From Streptomyces rubellomurinus (lineage in GTDB: Bacteria > Actinomycetota > Actinomycetes > Streptomycetales > Streptomycetaceae), in contig NZ_JZKH01000030.1 in NCBI RefSeq assembly GCF_000961885.1, positions 22,573 to 86,572 of the forward strand: a stretch of 64,000 bases of DNA. Direction: 5' to 3'. Shown one piece after another: positions 15,312-26,664 of this stretch; within the stretch, counting starts at the first letter, position 1; every line of letters begins with the position of its first letter. The translations under genes and the position numbers were made by a program. The notes under the pieces were generated by a model, which saw only the letters and a program-made list of their open reading frames with translations, did not search any database and was not told the DNA's origin.

Positions 15312-17627
15312 TCACTCGTTGCGCAGCACCTCGGCGATGGTCAACCGGGAGGCCGACCGGGCCGGGACGAGCGCGCCGAGGACGGCGATCGCGACGCCCG
15401 CGCAGGCGAGCCCGGCGAGCAGTGGCGCGCCCCAGACGTCGATCATCGACTCCGGGAAGGCCATGATCCGGACGTTCTCGGTGATCAGCCGGTGCGCCAG
15501 GATGCCGGCCGGGATGCCGATGATCCCGCTGAGCACGCCCAGCCAGGCCACCGAGGTGACGGTCATCGCGACGACCTGCCGGGGCGTCATCCCGATCGAC
15601 TTCAGCATGCCGAGGTCGCGGCGGCGTTCGCGGATGTTGAGCAGCACGGTGTTGAAGACGCCGAGCGCGGCGACGATCGACAGCAGGATGGTGAAGACGG
15701 TGCTGAAGGCGATGATCGACACGACCGGCGCGGTCATGTCGACCGTGGCCACGTCGGCGACGAGGCTCGGGTCGGCGTCCTTGACCGCCTTGATGTACGC
15801 GTCCGCGTCCGCGCCCGCCGCGAGCCGGACGTAGTACTCGACGACGTGCCGGTCCTGGGTGAACAGCGCCCGGGTGGCGTCGCTGGTGGTGATCGCCCGG
15901 ACGTTGCCCTCGAGTTCCTCACCGACGATGGTGAGGCTCTGCTGCCTGCCCTCCAGGTCGACGGTGATCCGGTCGCCGAGCTTGAGCCCGTGCTGGTCGA
16001 GGAAGGCCGGACCGACCTGGGCCTCGCCCGGCCCGGTGGCACCCCGGCCCTGGACGACGTGGAGCTTCTGCGTCGCCTCGTCGCCGCCGTAGAAGTCGAT
16101 GTACACCGGCTGGTTGAAGCCGGCCACGTTGGCCTCGGCGAGCCCGCGGGTGCTGACCCGCTCGGCACCGGGGGTGGCGTGCAGCATCGCCTCGGTCTGC
16201 TCCGGGGTCAGTTTGGGAGCGGCGACCTTGTTGCCCGCGAAGTGGCCGGTCTGGACATGGACGTAAGTCGCGCTGCCGGTGCCGCCGTTCGGACCGACGG
16301 CCCGGACCAGGGTGCTGCTCAGCCCGGTGGTGACGGTGACGGTGACCACGCCGAGGACGATCGCCGACATGGTGAGCGCGCTGCGGGCCGGGCGGGCGAA
16401 GGGCTGGCCGAGACCGAGGCTGACGGCGCGCGGCAGCCGGGTGCCGCTGAGCCAGCGCTGGACCTTGAGCCCGCGCCCGGCACGCGGCGCGCTCCCGGCG
16501 GAGATCGCCTCGGTGGCGGAGAGCCGGTGGGCGCGCGAGGCCGGGACGAACGCGGCGAGGGCGACCAGCAGCGGCACGGCGAGCAGGGTGGCGGCGGGCA
16601 GCCAGCCGGCCGGCTCGATCACGGCGGTGCCGGTCATGATGCCGCTGAACGCCATCTTGAGGATCGGGCCGGCCAGCGCCCAGCCGGCCGCCGTACCGAG
16701 GACGGTGCCGATCACGGCGGGCACCGAGACCATGGTCAGGTAGACCACGACGACCTGGCGCGGGGTGAAGCCGATCGACTTGAGCACGCCGATGTGCCGG
16801 TAGCCGGAGACCACCGCGCCGCTGACCACGTTGCCGACGATCAGCACGGCGACGAGCAGGCCGAGCGTGCCGAAGACCGTCATGATCGGCAGGAAGGCGT
16901 CGGCGCCGGCCGAGAAGGCCTGCTTGAGCTTGAGGTACGACTGCCCGCTGGTGAGCGCGTCCTTGGGCAGGCCCTCGGTGGCGGCGTCGAGGCCGGCGGT
17001 GAGCCGCTGCTCGCTGTCGGCGTCGGTGAAGCGGTAGAGCATCTGCAGGCCGCCGGGGTGCAGGGCCCGGGCCTCGTCGGGCGTGACCCAGCCGCCGGCC
17101 GATTCGCTCATGGTGCTGGCGAAGCCGACGACGGTGAGTCCGGGCACGCCGGGGAGCGGCTTGCCGAGGGCGTTGTCCGGGTAGCCCTTGAACGGCTGGT
17201 TGATCACGACCTCGCCGGGCCCGGTGGCCCAGTGTCCGGCGAGCAGTTCGGGCCGGTCGACCGGACCGCCGGCCAGGTCGGTGCGGCCGACCAGGGTGAG
17301 CGGGCCGGGCGGGCGGCCCAGCCAGTCGACCGGCATCCGGACGACGGCCTGGGGGAACGGCCCGTCCGCCGCCTCGACGCCCGGCCGGTGGGCGGTGGCG
17401 GCGAGTTGCTCCGCCGTGGCCTTGGCCGGGTCGAACGCGGCGACCACATGGGCGCCGCGCTGGGCGTCGAAGGCCTGGTCGAAGGGCGCCCGGGCGGCGC
17501 TGATCACCGCGAGGGCGAGCAGCACGGTGGTGGTGGAGCAGAGCACCACCAGCCCGATCACGAAGGTCTGCAGCTTGCGCCGCTTCACAGCGGCCCGCGA
17601 CGCGCGCCACACTGCCCCACCGCTCAT
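15312..17627 (-). CDS. ABC transporter permease, FtsX/MacB-like
   Basis: A 771-residue exporter permease with two FtsX domains. The N-terminal helix is LQTFVIGLVVLCSTTTVLLA, followed by an extracytoplasmic MacB-PCD-like domain, a three-helix FtsX core (IMTVFGTLGLLVAVLIVGNVV, a VLKSIGFTPRQV coupling motif, PLLVALAAFVPASRAHRLS), then a second copy of the same order with MLKSIGMTPRQV and ending PARSASRLTIAEVLRNE. Its ATG overlaps the ATPase stop (ATGA at 17624-17627), so the two are translationally coupled. Such pumps export lipids, peptides or drugs, or act mechanically. The divergent two-component system at 18489-20071 is the likely controller. Confidence 0.9.
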   Translation of the reverse strand: MSGGAVWRASRAAVKRRKLQTFVIGLVVLCSTTTVLLALAVISAARAPFDQAFDAQRGAHVVAAFDPAKATAEQLAATAHRPGVEAADGPFPQAVVRMPVDWLGRPPGPLTLVGRTDLAGGPVDRPELLAGHWATGPGEVVINQPFKGYPDNALGKPLPGVPGLTVVGFASTMSESAGGWVTPDEARALHPGGLQMLYRFTDADSEQRLTAGLDAATEGLPKDALTSGQSYLKLKQAFSAGADAFLPIMTVFGTLGLLVAVLIVGNVVSGAVVSGYRHIGVLKSIGFTPRQVVVVYLTMVSVPAVIGTVLGTAAGWALAGPILKMAFSGIMTGTAVIEPAGWLPAATLLAVPLLVALAAFVPASRAHRLSATEAISAGSAPRAGRGLKVQRWLSGTRLPRAVSLGLGQPFARPARSALTMSAIVLGVVTVTVTTGLSSTLVRAVGPNGGTGSATYVHVQTGHFAGNKVAAPKLTPEQTEAMLHATPGAERVSTRGLAEANVAGFNQPVYIDFYGGDEATQKLHVVQGRGATGPGEAQVGPAFLDQHGLKLGDRITVDLEGRQQSLTIVGEELEGNVRAITTSDATRALFTQDRHVVEYYVRLAAGADADAYIKAVKDADPSLVADVATVDMTAPVVSIIAFSTVFTILLSIVAALGVFNTVLLNIRERRRDLGMLKSIGMTPRQVVAMTVTSVAWLGVLSGIIGIPAGILAHRLITENVRIMAFPESMIDVWGAPLLAGLACAGVAIAVLGALVPARSASRLTIAEVLRNE

Positions 17628-18349
17628 GACCGCGGCTCCAGCGCCCGCTCGCGCGCGACCTTGCCGTCCGCCATCTCGACCAGCCTGCTGGCGCAGCGGG
17701 TGGCCAGGTCGGGGTCGTGGGTGACGATCAGCAGGGTCTGCCCGATCTGGTTGAGGTCGATGAGCAGGTCCATCACCTGCTCGCCGGAGCGGCTGTCCAG
17801 CGCGCCGGTGGGTTCGTCGGCGAGCAGCAGGGCCGGGCGGTTCATCAGGGCGCGCGCCACCGCGACGCGTTGGCGCTCGCCGCCGCTGAGCGCGGCCGGG
17901 TAGACGTCCTTGCGGTGGGCGACGCCGAGTTCGTCGAGCAGTTCGAGGGCTCGGCGGCGGGCCTGACGGGCGGTGGTGCCGGTGAGCTGGGCGGCGAGGG
18001 CGACGTTGTCGAGCGCCGGGAGGTCGTCGATCAGGTTGAAGAACTGGAAGATCATGCCGACGCTGCGGCGGCGGAACAGGGCCAGCCCGGTCTCGTTCAG
18101 GCCCCCGAGGTCCTGTCCCTGGACCCGGACGGTGCCGGCGGTGGGGCGGTCCAGCCCGGCCACCATGTTCAGCAGGGTGGACTTGCCGCAGCCGGAGGGG
18201 CCCATCACGGCGACCGCCTCGCCGGCGTGGATGCGCAGGTCGATGCCGTCGAGCGCCTTGGCGTCGCCGAACTCCTTGTGGACACCGGTCAGCTCGACGA
18301 CGGCCTGCGCGCCGTCCGGCCGGGTGGTCCCGTCGTGGTCGTTGCTCAT
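17624..18349 (-). CDS. ABC transporter ATP-binding protein (LolD/MacB type)
   Basis: A 241-residue ATPase with Walker A GPSGCGKST, Q-loop FQFFNLIDDLP, signature LSGGERQRVAVARAL, Walker B LLLADEPTGALD and switch His in VTHDPD. The sequence is closest to the LolD/MacB/YtrE subgroup that pairs with FtsX-type permeases, which is exactly its downstream partner. It heads the operon and is divergent from the sensor kinase gene, a common arrangement for envelope-stress or antimicrobial-peptide responsive systems. Start MSNDHDGT is the only reasonable ATG. Confidence 0.93.
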   Translation of the reverse strand: MSNDHDGTTRPDGAQAVVELTGVHKEFGDAKALDGIDLRIHAGEAVAVMGPSGCGKSTLLNMVAGLDRPTAGTVRVQGQDLGGLNETGLALFRRRSVGMIFQFFNLIDDLPALDNVALAAQLTGTTARQARRRALELLDELGVAHRKDVYPAALSGGERQRVAVARALMNRPALLLADEPTGALDSRSGEQVMDLLIDLNQIGQTLLIVTHDPDLATRCASRLVEMADGKVARERALEPRS

Positions 18350-18488
18350 GGTCGACGACGGTAGGCGCGGCGCTCCCGGTGGGTCGTCCCACCCCGGGTG
18401 TAACCCCGGGCGGCCGTAGTACCCGGGATGTACCCGGGCGGCACCCCCGGATGATGTGGATCATGCCGTGCCCTGCGAAGCTGTCGCC

Positions 18489-19340
18489 GTGCGGGGAACG
18501 GACGTGGACTGGGCCACGATGACGGCAGCGGTGGTGGCGGGGGCGGCGAGCGCGGTCGCGCTCTGGCTGGCGGTGACGCTGGCGCGCACCCGGCGGCGCC
18601 ACCGGGCGGCGGTCGGCGAGCGCGGCTGGCTGCTGGAACGGGAGCGGGAGAGCGCCGCCAGTGCCGCGGTGGACGCCGAACGGGCGCGCATCGCCGCCGA
18701 GTTGCACGACATCGTCAGCCACAACGTGAGCCTGATGGTGGTCCAGGCCGGGGCCGCGCGCGAGGTGCTGGCGACGATGCCGCAGGAGGCGGCGGCCGCG
18801 ATGGCCGCGGTCGAGGCGGCCGGGCGGGACGCGATGACGGAGCTGCGGCACCTGCTGGGCCTGCTCGCCCCGGCCGCGGACGGCTCCGAGGAGGCCGGGG
18901 GCGGGGGCGACTTCGCACCGCAGCCGTCGCTGAGCCGGCTGAGCCCGCTGATCGACCGCTTCGCCTTCGCCGGGCTGCCGGTGGAGGTGCGGATCTCCGG
19001 CGAGCCGCGACCGCTGCCGGGCGGCATCGACGTGACGGCGTACCGGATCGTCCAGGAGGCGCTGACCAACGCGCTCAAGCACGGCGACGGCGTGACGGCG
19101 GAGGTGACGGTGCGCTACGCCGACCACTACCTGCGGGTCGAGGTGCTCAACAGCGGCCCGAGCGTGCTCGCCGGCGAGTCGGCCCGCCCGGACCGGGACC
19201 GGCCGAAGCCGGACGGCGCCGGGCGCGGCCTGCTCGGCCTGCGCGAGCGCGTCGCCGTGTACGGCGGGGACCTCGACGCCCGGCGCCGGCTCGGCGGCGG
19301 CTACCGGGTCCGCGCCCGCATCCCGCTGGACCGGCCGTGA
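18489..19340 (+). CDS. NarL-type sensor histidine kinase
   Basis: A 283-residue sensor kinase with one membrane helix near the N-terminus (AVVAGAASAVALWLAVTLA), a short coiled region, the HisKA_3 box with the phospho-acceptor in IAAELHDIVSHNVSLMVVQ, and a compact HATPase_c domain: YRIVQEALTNALKHG (N box), GAGRGLLGLRERVAVYGG (G box) and a final GYRVRARIPL. The lack of a large sensor domain suggests intramembrane or partner sensing, as in kinases working with ABC exporters. The start is uncertain: GTG codons at 18456 and 18489 are both in frame and neither has a strong ribosome site. Its stop overlaps a GTG of the response regulator frame. Confidence 0.9.
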   Translation: MRGTDVDWATMTAAVVAGAASAVALWLAVTLARTRRRHRAAVGERGWLLERERESAASAAVDAERARIAAELHDIVSHNVSLMVVQAGAAREVLATMPQEAAAAMAAVEAAGRDAMTELRHLLGLLAPAADGSEEAGGGGDFAPQPSLSRLSPLIDRFAFAGLPVEVRISGEPRPLPGGIDVTAYRIVQEALTNALKHGDGVTAEVTVRYADHYLRVEVLNSGPSVLAGESARPDRDRPKPDGAGRGLLGLRERVAVYGGDLDARRRLGGGYRVRARIPLDRP

Positions 19341-19363
19341 CCGAGGGAACCCGGGAGGGAACC

Positions 19364-20071
19364 ATGGAGAACACCGAGAACGAGGAACAGCGCCGCCCGA
19401 GGGTGGTGATCGCCGACGACCAGGAGCTGGTCCGCACCGGCTTCCGGATGATCCTCACCGCGCGCGGCATCGACGTGGTCGCCGAGGCCGGGGACGGCGC
19501 CGAGGCGGTGTCGGCGGTGCTCGCGCACCGGCCGGACGTCGCCCTGCTGGACATCCGGATGCCCGTCATGGACGGCCTGGAGGCGGCCCGCCGCATCCTG
19601 GCCCGGGCGCCGGAGTGCCGGGTGATCATGCTGACCACCTTCGACCTCGACCAGTACGTCTACGCCGCGCTGTCCGCCGGGGCCAGCGGCTTCCTGCTGA
19701 AGGACGTCACCTCGGCGCACCTGGCGGCCGCCGTCCGCCTGGTCGACACCGGCGACGCGCTGCTCGCGCCCTCGATCACCCGGCGGCTGGTCGAGCGCTT
19801 CGCCGCGGGTGTCCCCGATCCGGCGGCGGGCGCGGGGAACCCGCCGCTGCACCGGGACCTGGCGGCGCTCACCCCGCGCGAGGCGGAGGTGCTGGCGCTG
19901 CTCGGGCGCGGCCTGTCGAACGCCGAGCTGGCGGCCGAACTCACCCTCAGCGAGTCGACGGTGAAGACCCACGTGGCCCGGATCTTCGCCAAGCTCGACC
20001 TGCGCGACCGGGCGCAGGCCGTCGTCCTCGCGTACGAGACCGGGCTGGTCGCTCCCGGCTCCCCGGCCTGA
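19364..20071 (+). CDS. LuxR/NarL family response regulator
   Basis: A 235-residue DNA-binding response regulator. The receiver domain shows VVIADDQELVRTGF (acidic pocket), ALLDIRMPVMDG with the phospho-acceptor Asp, MLTTFD and FLLKDV (Lys). The C-terminal LuxR helix-turn-helix reads LTPREAEVLALLGRGLSNAE and LTLSESTVKTHVARIFAKL. The ATG at 19364 is preceded by GGGAGGGAACC and is preferred; a GTG at 19337 overlapping the kinase stop is possible. It forms a two-component pair with the kinase and probably regulates the divergent ABC exporter. Confidence 0.93.
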   Translation: MENTENEEQRRPRVVIADDQELVRTGFRMILTARGIDVVAEAGDGAEAVSAVLAHRPDVALLDIRMPVMDGLEAARRILARAPECRVIMLTTFDLDQYVYAALSAGASGFLLKDVTSAHLAAAVRLVDTGDALLAPSITRRLVERFAAGVPDPAAGAGNPPLHRDLAALTPREAEVLALLGRGLSNAELAAELTLSESTVKTHVARIFAKLDLRDRAQAVVLAYETGLVAPGSPA

Positions 20072-20250
20072 ACGCCAACACCCCTACGCGCTGCGGTAAT
20101 TCGCATGACAATCATCCATCTCACTCATTAGGGGGAACAGTTCGCCGCATCCACTTTTTTGCCGGTCCTTAGGAGAACATCGACACGTCCTCCGCGCCCG
20201 GACCGTGACGAACCGTTCGGGCGGCATCACCTCCGGCCCTTGGATCGACC

Positions 20251-21459
20251 GTGACTACCTCCGCCCCCGTGTGGGACTGCCCCTTCCACCACACCGACGG
20301 CCTGGAGTTCGACCCCCTCCTCAAGCGACTGCTCACCGAGGCGCCGATCGCCCGCATCCGGCTGCCGCACGGCGAGGGCGAGGCCTGGCTGGCCACCCGC
20401 TACGAGGACGTCAAACTGGTCACCACCGACCGCCGGTTCAGCCGGGCCGCCGGCATCGGGCGCGACCTGCCCCGGATGACGCCCGCCCCGATCGCCCAGG
20501 CCGAGGCGATCAACCTGATGGACCCGCCCGAGCACAACCGGCTGCGCCGCCTCGTCGCCCAGGGCTTCACCAACCGCCAGGTCGAGCGGCTGCGGCCCAC
20601 GACGCAGGAGACCGTCGACGGCTACCTCGACGAGATGGCGGAGCACGGCTCCCCCGCCGACCTCGCCCACTTCCTCTCCGCCCGGCTCCCGCTCACCACC
20701 ATCTGCGAGCTGCTGGAGATCCCGCCGGCGGACCGCGCCCGGCTCCGGCACTGGGCCGTCGCGATGATGCGGATGGGCCCGGGCAGCCGGGAGGGCCAGG
20801 AGGAGGCCAAGGCCGCCCTGCGCGCCTACTTCACCGCGCTCACGGCCGAGCGCCGCGCCGACCCCGGCGAGGACCTGATCAGCGCACTCGCCACCGCCCG
20901 GATCGGCGAGGACCTGCTCGACCCGGACGAGCTGGCCGTCATGGCGATGGTCCTGCTGGTCACCGGCCACGACACCACCACCTACGACCTCAGCAACATC
21001 GCCTACACCCTGCTCACCCACCCCGAGCAGCTCGCCCTGCTCCGCGCCCGGCCCGAGCTGCTGCCGCGCGCCCTGGAGGAGCTGCTGCGCTTCATCCCGT
21101 TCCGCCAGGGCCCCGGCATCGCCCGGGTCGCCACCGAGGACGTCGAGCTGGGCGGGGTGCTGATCCGGGCCGGCGAGGCCGTGCACGTCTCGTACCTGAC
21201 CGCCAACCGGGACCCTGCGGTGTACGAGCGCCCCGACGAGCTGGACCTCGAACGCGACGCCGGGCCCGTCAACATGGCCTTCGGCCACGGCCAGCACCGC
21301 TGCCTCGGCTCGCACCTGGCGCTGATGGAGCTGGAGGTCGCCATCGGCACCCTGCTGCGGCGCTTCCCCGACCTGCGCCTCGCCGTCGACCCGGCCGAAC
21401 TCGACTGGGACTCCGGCTCGATCTGGCGCTTCCCGCGCACCCTGCCGGTCGCCTGGTAG
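20251..21459 (+). CDS. cytochrome P450, CYP158-like
   Basis: A 402-residue bacterial P450. It has the I-helix oxygen-binding motif G239HDTT243, the K-helix LEELLRF, and the heme loop FGHGQHRCLG with axial Cys351. The stretch FRQGPGIARVATEDVELGG followed by VLIRAGEAVHVSYLTANRD resembles CYP158A enzymes, which couple flaviolin units downstream of tetrahydroxynaphthalene synthase. The gene immediately precedes rppA (50 bases apart), so it should oxidise or polymerise the RppA product to a dark quinone pigment. In S. coelicolor the order is synthase then P450; here the P450 comes first. The GTG start has only a weak GGA upstream. The 179-base leader (20072-20250) is AT-richer than its surroundings and holds no gene I can support. 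Confidence 0.9.
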   Translation: MTTSAPVWDCPFHHTDGLEFDPLLKRLLTEAPIARIRLPHGEGEAWLATRYEDVKLVTTDRRFSRAAGIGRDLPRMTPAPIAQAEAINLMDPPEHNRLRRLVAQGFTNRQVERLRPTTQETVDGYLDEMAEHGSPADLAHFLSARLPLTTICELLEIPPADRARLRHWAVAMMRMGPGSREGQEEAKAALRAYFTALTAERRADPGEDLISALATARIGEDLLDPDELAVMAMVLLVTGHDTTTYDLSNIAYTLLTHPEQLALLRARPELLPRALEELLRFIPFRQGPGIARVATEDVELGGVLIRAGEAVHVSYLTANRDPAVYERPDELDLERDAGPVNMAFGHGQHRCLGSHLALMELEVAIGTLLRRFPDLRLAVDPAELDWDSGSIWRFPRTLPVAW

Positions 21460-21509
21460 CACCCCTCTCCCCCCCACCACACCGTTCCTGCCCCGGGGAG
21501 ACCCGCACC

Positions 21510-22667
21510 ATGGCCACACTGTGCCGACCCGCCATCGCCGTGCCCGAGCACGTCATCACCCTCGACCAGACCCTCGACCTGGCCCGCACCCTGCACGCCG
21601 GCCACCCCCAACTCCCGCTCGCCCTGCGGCTGATCGAGAACACCGGGGTCCGGACCAGGCACCTGGTCCAGCCGATCGAGCGGACCCTCACCCACCCGGG
21701 CTTCACCGCCCGCAACGAGGTGTACGAGCGGGAGGCCAAGCTCCGCGTCCCCGAGGTGGTCGAACGCGCCCTCGGGTACGCCGAGTTGACCGCCCGGGAC
21801 ATCGACCTGATCGTCTACGTGTCGTGCACCGGCTTCATGATGCCCTCGATGACCGCCTGGCTGATCAACCGCATGGGCTTCCGCTCCGACACCCGCCAGG
21901 TGCCGATCGCCCAGCTCGGCTGCGCGGCCGGCGGCGCCGCCGTCAACCGGGCGCACGACTTCTGCCGCGCCTACCCGGGCGCCAACGTCCTCATCGTCGC
22001 CTGCGAGTTCTGCTCGCTCTGCTACCAGCCGACCGACCTGGAGGTCGGCTCGCTGCTCTCCAACGGCCTGTTCGGGGACGCGGTCGCCGCCGTGGTGATG
22101 CGCGGCCACGGCGGGCACGGCGTGCACGTCGAGCGCAACGGCTCGCACCTGGTGCCGGACACCGAGGGCTGGATCTCGTACGGCGTGCGGGACACCGGCT
22201 TCCACTTCCAGCTGGACAAACGGGTGCCCGGCACGATGGCGATGCTCGCCCCCGCGCTGCGCGGCCTTGCCGACCAACACGGCTGGGACGTCTCCGGGTT
22301 GGGCTTCTACATCGTGCACGCCGGCGGCCCGCGCATCCTGGACGACCTGTGCCGCTTCCTCGGCCTGGAGCCGGCCGCCTTCCGGCACAGCCGGGCCACC
22401 CTCACCGAGCGCGGCAACATCGCCAGCGCCGTCGTCTTCGACGCGCTCGCCCGGCTGTTCGCGGAGGGCGCGGTGCCGGACGGCGCCCCCGGGCTGATCG
22501 CCGGCTTCGGCCCCGGCATCACCGCCGAGATCTCGCTGGGCAGTTGGACCACCGTGCCGAGCGAGCCCGCCCGCCGGCGGCCGCGCGCCATCTCCGCCGC
22601 AGAGGTGACTCTCGTCCATCCGGCCGCCCCCCGCCGTTTCCCGGCCGGCACTACGATCACCGAATGA
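21510..22667 (+). CDS. rppA: 1,3,6,8-tetrahydroxynaphthalene synthase (type III PKS)
   Basis: A 385-residue chalcone-synthase-fold enzyme that condenses five malonyl-CoA into 1,3,6,8-tetrahydroxynaphthalene. The catalytic triad falls at the positions known for the S. coelicolor enzyme: Cys138 in QLGCAAGG, His270 in YIVHAGGPR and Asn303 in ERGNIASAVV. The N-terminus (PEHVITLDQTLDLARTLH) and GFGPGITAE near the end also fit RppA. The C-terminal 30 residues are poorly structured. Its ATGA overlap with the Nudix gene (22664-22667) and close spacing after the P450 gene make a three-gene operon for a spore-pigment-like or melanin-like product. Confidence 0.95.
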   Translation: MATLCRPAIAVPEHVITLDQTLDLARTLHAGHPQLPLALRLIENTGVRTRHLVQPIERTLTHPGFTARNEVYEREAKLRVPEVVERALGYAELTARDIDLIVYVSCTGFMMPSMTAWLINRMGFRSDTRQVPIAQLGCAAGGAAVNRAHDFCRAYPGANVLIVACEFCSLCYQPTDLEVGSLLSNGLFGDAVAAVVMRGHGGHGVHVERNGSHLVPDTEGWISYGVRDTGFHFQLDKRVPGTMAMLAPALRGLADQHGWDVSGLGFYIVHAGGPRILDDLCRFLGLEPAAFRHSRATLTERGNIASAVVFDALARLFAEGAVPDGAPGLIAGFGPGITAEISLGSWTTVPSEPARRRPRAISAAEVTLVHPAAPRRFPAGTTITE

Positions 22668-23278
22668 CCGACACCACACACCGGACGGGTGCCGCCACCG
22701 ACACCGACACCGAATCCGACGGCTCCGCCAGAGCGGCCGAACTCGCGGGGTTGTTCCCCGCGTTGCACGCGCCGCAGTACTGGGCCTGGGGCCGCTACGA
22801 CGCCCAGTTCTCCACCGCGCTGCCGCCGGACGAGCTGGTGACCAACATCCACCTGGTCGGCTTCCAGGGCGACGCGGTGGTGCTCTGCCGGGACGACCGC
22901 GACCACTGGTTCCTGCCCGGCGGCACCCGGGAGCAGGACGAGAGCATCGCCTCCTGCCTGACCCGCGAGCTGCGCGAGGAGGCGGGCGCCCGGCTGCTCG
23001 GCGAGCCGGGCTGGCTGGGCGCGCACCGCTGCCGCACCGACGACCCGGTGCCGTACCGGCCGTGGCAGCCGCACCCGGAGAAGGCCTGGCTGTGGGGCTG
23101 GGCGGAGGTCGCGGTGGACTCCGAGCCGACCAACCCGGCGGACGGCGAGCAGGTGGTGGAGGTCCGCGCGGTGCCGGCGGCGGAGGCGCAGCGGCTGCTG
23201 CTGACCGGGCACGAGGAGTGGTGGGCCGAGCTGATCGGGCTGGCCGTGGAACTGCGGCGGCGGTCCGGCCGCGACTGA
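22664..23278 (+). CDS. Nudix hydrolase
   Basis: A 204-residue protein with a complete Nudix box, G-x5-E-x7-RELxEExG, spelled GGTREQDESIASCLTREL then REEAGA. The domain lies at about residues 55-180, after a Thr/Asp-rich 30-residue tail (TGAATDTDTESDGSA). Nudix enzymes cleave nucleoside diphosphates linked to another moiety, such as ADP-ribose, CoA or nucleotide sugars. It starts inside the stop of rppA, so it is translated with the pigment genes. A role in CoA-ester clean-up is possible but is inferred only from context. Confidence 0.88.
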   Translation: MTDTTHRTGAATDTDTESDGSARAAELAGLFPALHAPQYWAWGRYDAQFSTALPPDELVTNIHLVGFQGDAVVLCRDDRDHWFLPGGTREQDESIASCLTRELREEAGARLLGEPGWLGAHRCRTDDPVPYRPWQPHPEKAWLWGWAEVAVDSEPTNPADGEQVVEVRAVPAAEAQRLLLTGHEEWWAELIGLAVELRRRSGRD

Positions 23279-23340
23279 GGATCACCCGAACGGCCGAGCA
23301 GTGCGGAGCGACGTCCGTTTTGGGGTGATATCTCTCGGCC

Positions 23341-23808
23341 ATGGGCACCTATCACCTGGCCGCGGACTACCCGCTGCTGAACGTCTTCTGGACGATGCTG
23401 GAGCTGTTCCTCTGGATTCTCTGGATCTTCCTGCTGTTCAAGATCATCACGGACATCTTCCGCAGCCACGACCTGAGCGGCTGGGGCAAGGCGGGCTGGC
23501 TGGTCCTGGTGATCCTCCTGCCGCTGATCGGCGTGCTCGCCTACCTGATCGCCCGCGGTGACTCGATGCACCGGCGGGACCTCTCCCAGGCCCAGCAGAC
23601 CGAGGCCGCCGTCCAGGCGTACATCCGGGAGGCGGCCGGGACGTCGCCCGCCGGGGCCTCGGCCTCCGGGACGTCGACCTCCGGGCCCTCGGCGAACGGC
23701 GGCGGACGCAGCCACGTGGAGGACCTGGCGACGCTGGCGGACCTGCACACCAGGGGCCTGATCTCGACCGAGGAGTACCAGCGCGCCAAGGACAAGCTGC
23801 TGGTGTGA
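23341..23808 (+). CDS. PLDc_N/SHOCT domain membrane protein
   Basis: A 155-residue protein. Two membrane helices at the N-terminus (MLELFLWILWIFLLFKIITD and GWLVLVILLPLIGVLAYLIA) with RSHDLSGWGKAGW between them are the PLDc_N/cardiolipin-synthase N-terminal module. A Ser/Gly/Ala linker is followed by a C-terminal SHOCT domain: VEDLATLADLHTRGLISTEE then YQRAKDKLL. The SHOCT motif is an oligomerisation module found in many actinomycete membrane proteins of unknown role. There is no clear ribosome site; the transcript may be leaderless. It ends in a strong hairpin shared with the convergent tex-like gene. Confidence 0.85.
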   Translation: MGTYHLAADYPLLNVFWTMLELFLWILWIFLLFKIITDIFRSHDLSGWGKAGWLVLVILLPLIGVLAYLIARGDSMHRRDLSQAQQTEAAVQAYIREAAGTSPAGASASGTSTSGPSANGGGRSHVEDLATLADLHTRGLISTEEYQRAKDKLLV

Positions 23809-23817
23809 CCCGGGACG

Positions 23818-23870
23818 GCGGAACGGCCGGGGCCGGCGGGCGCGCTGCCCGCCGGCCCCGGCCGTTCCGC
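23818..23870. terminator. bidirectional hairpin terminator with 24-bp perfect arms
   Basis: From GCGGAACGGCCGGGGCCG onward the left arm (23818-23841) pairs without mismatch to 23847-23870 across a five-base loop. It lies between the SHOCT gene stop and the convergent Tex gene stop at 23878 and is the longest perfect stem in the window. Confidence 0.85.
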
Positions 23871-23877
23871 GGTGCGC

Positions 23878-26322
<2,445 letters not shown>

Positions 26323-26485
26323 GAAGCCGGTCACCTTCTCCTGAAGTGCTGTCGCCGTACGCCCTGCATTCTGGCAGGTGCCGGTGACGGCTCCCGGCCG
26401 CGCCGGGGGCGGCCGGGCGTGGCGCACGCCGTTCGCGGCGCCAAGCGGGCCCGGGCGGCGCGCAGTTGGGGGGCACGGATCAGCG

Positions 26486-26596
26486 GACGGTGAGCGACCC
26501 GCTGGGGCGGCCGTCCGCAGTGAGGTCGATCACCTCCGTCCGGCCGCCGCGGCTCGGTGAAGAGCACCACGAGCGTCGACCTATCACCATCTCTTC
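26486..26596 (-). CDS. possible 36-residue ORF or gene remnant
   Basis: A short ATG frame with AAGGTG five bases upstream, ending RTEVIDLTADGRPSGSLTVR. The end of the peptide has protein-like composition and looks like the C-terminus of a larger gene. It lies in the 342-base gap between tex and the APH-like kinase. It could equally be chance. No family is recognised, and the rest of the gap shows only promoter-like sequence. Confidence 0.2.
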
Positions 26597-26664
26597 ACCT
26601 TGTACGGCACGGCAGTTCCGCATTCCGGCTGAACGGCGGCGACCGGCGCTGTACGCTGCCGGGC

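Noticed and set aside
15312..19127. A 1271-codon open frame on the minus strand
   Set aside because: Only the part from 17627 down is a gene (ABC permease). The upstream part is a shadow of the ATPase and of the histidine kinase on the other strand, with Arg/Pro-rich low-complexity sequence.
15691..20071. Whole ABC/two-component block considered as a bacteriocin immunity locus
   Set aside because: No precursor peptide or processing gene could be seen; the exporter-kinase-regulator layout is common and not specific.
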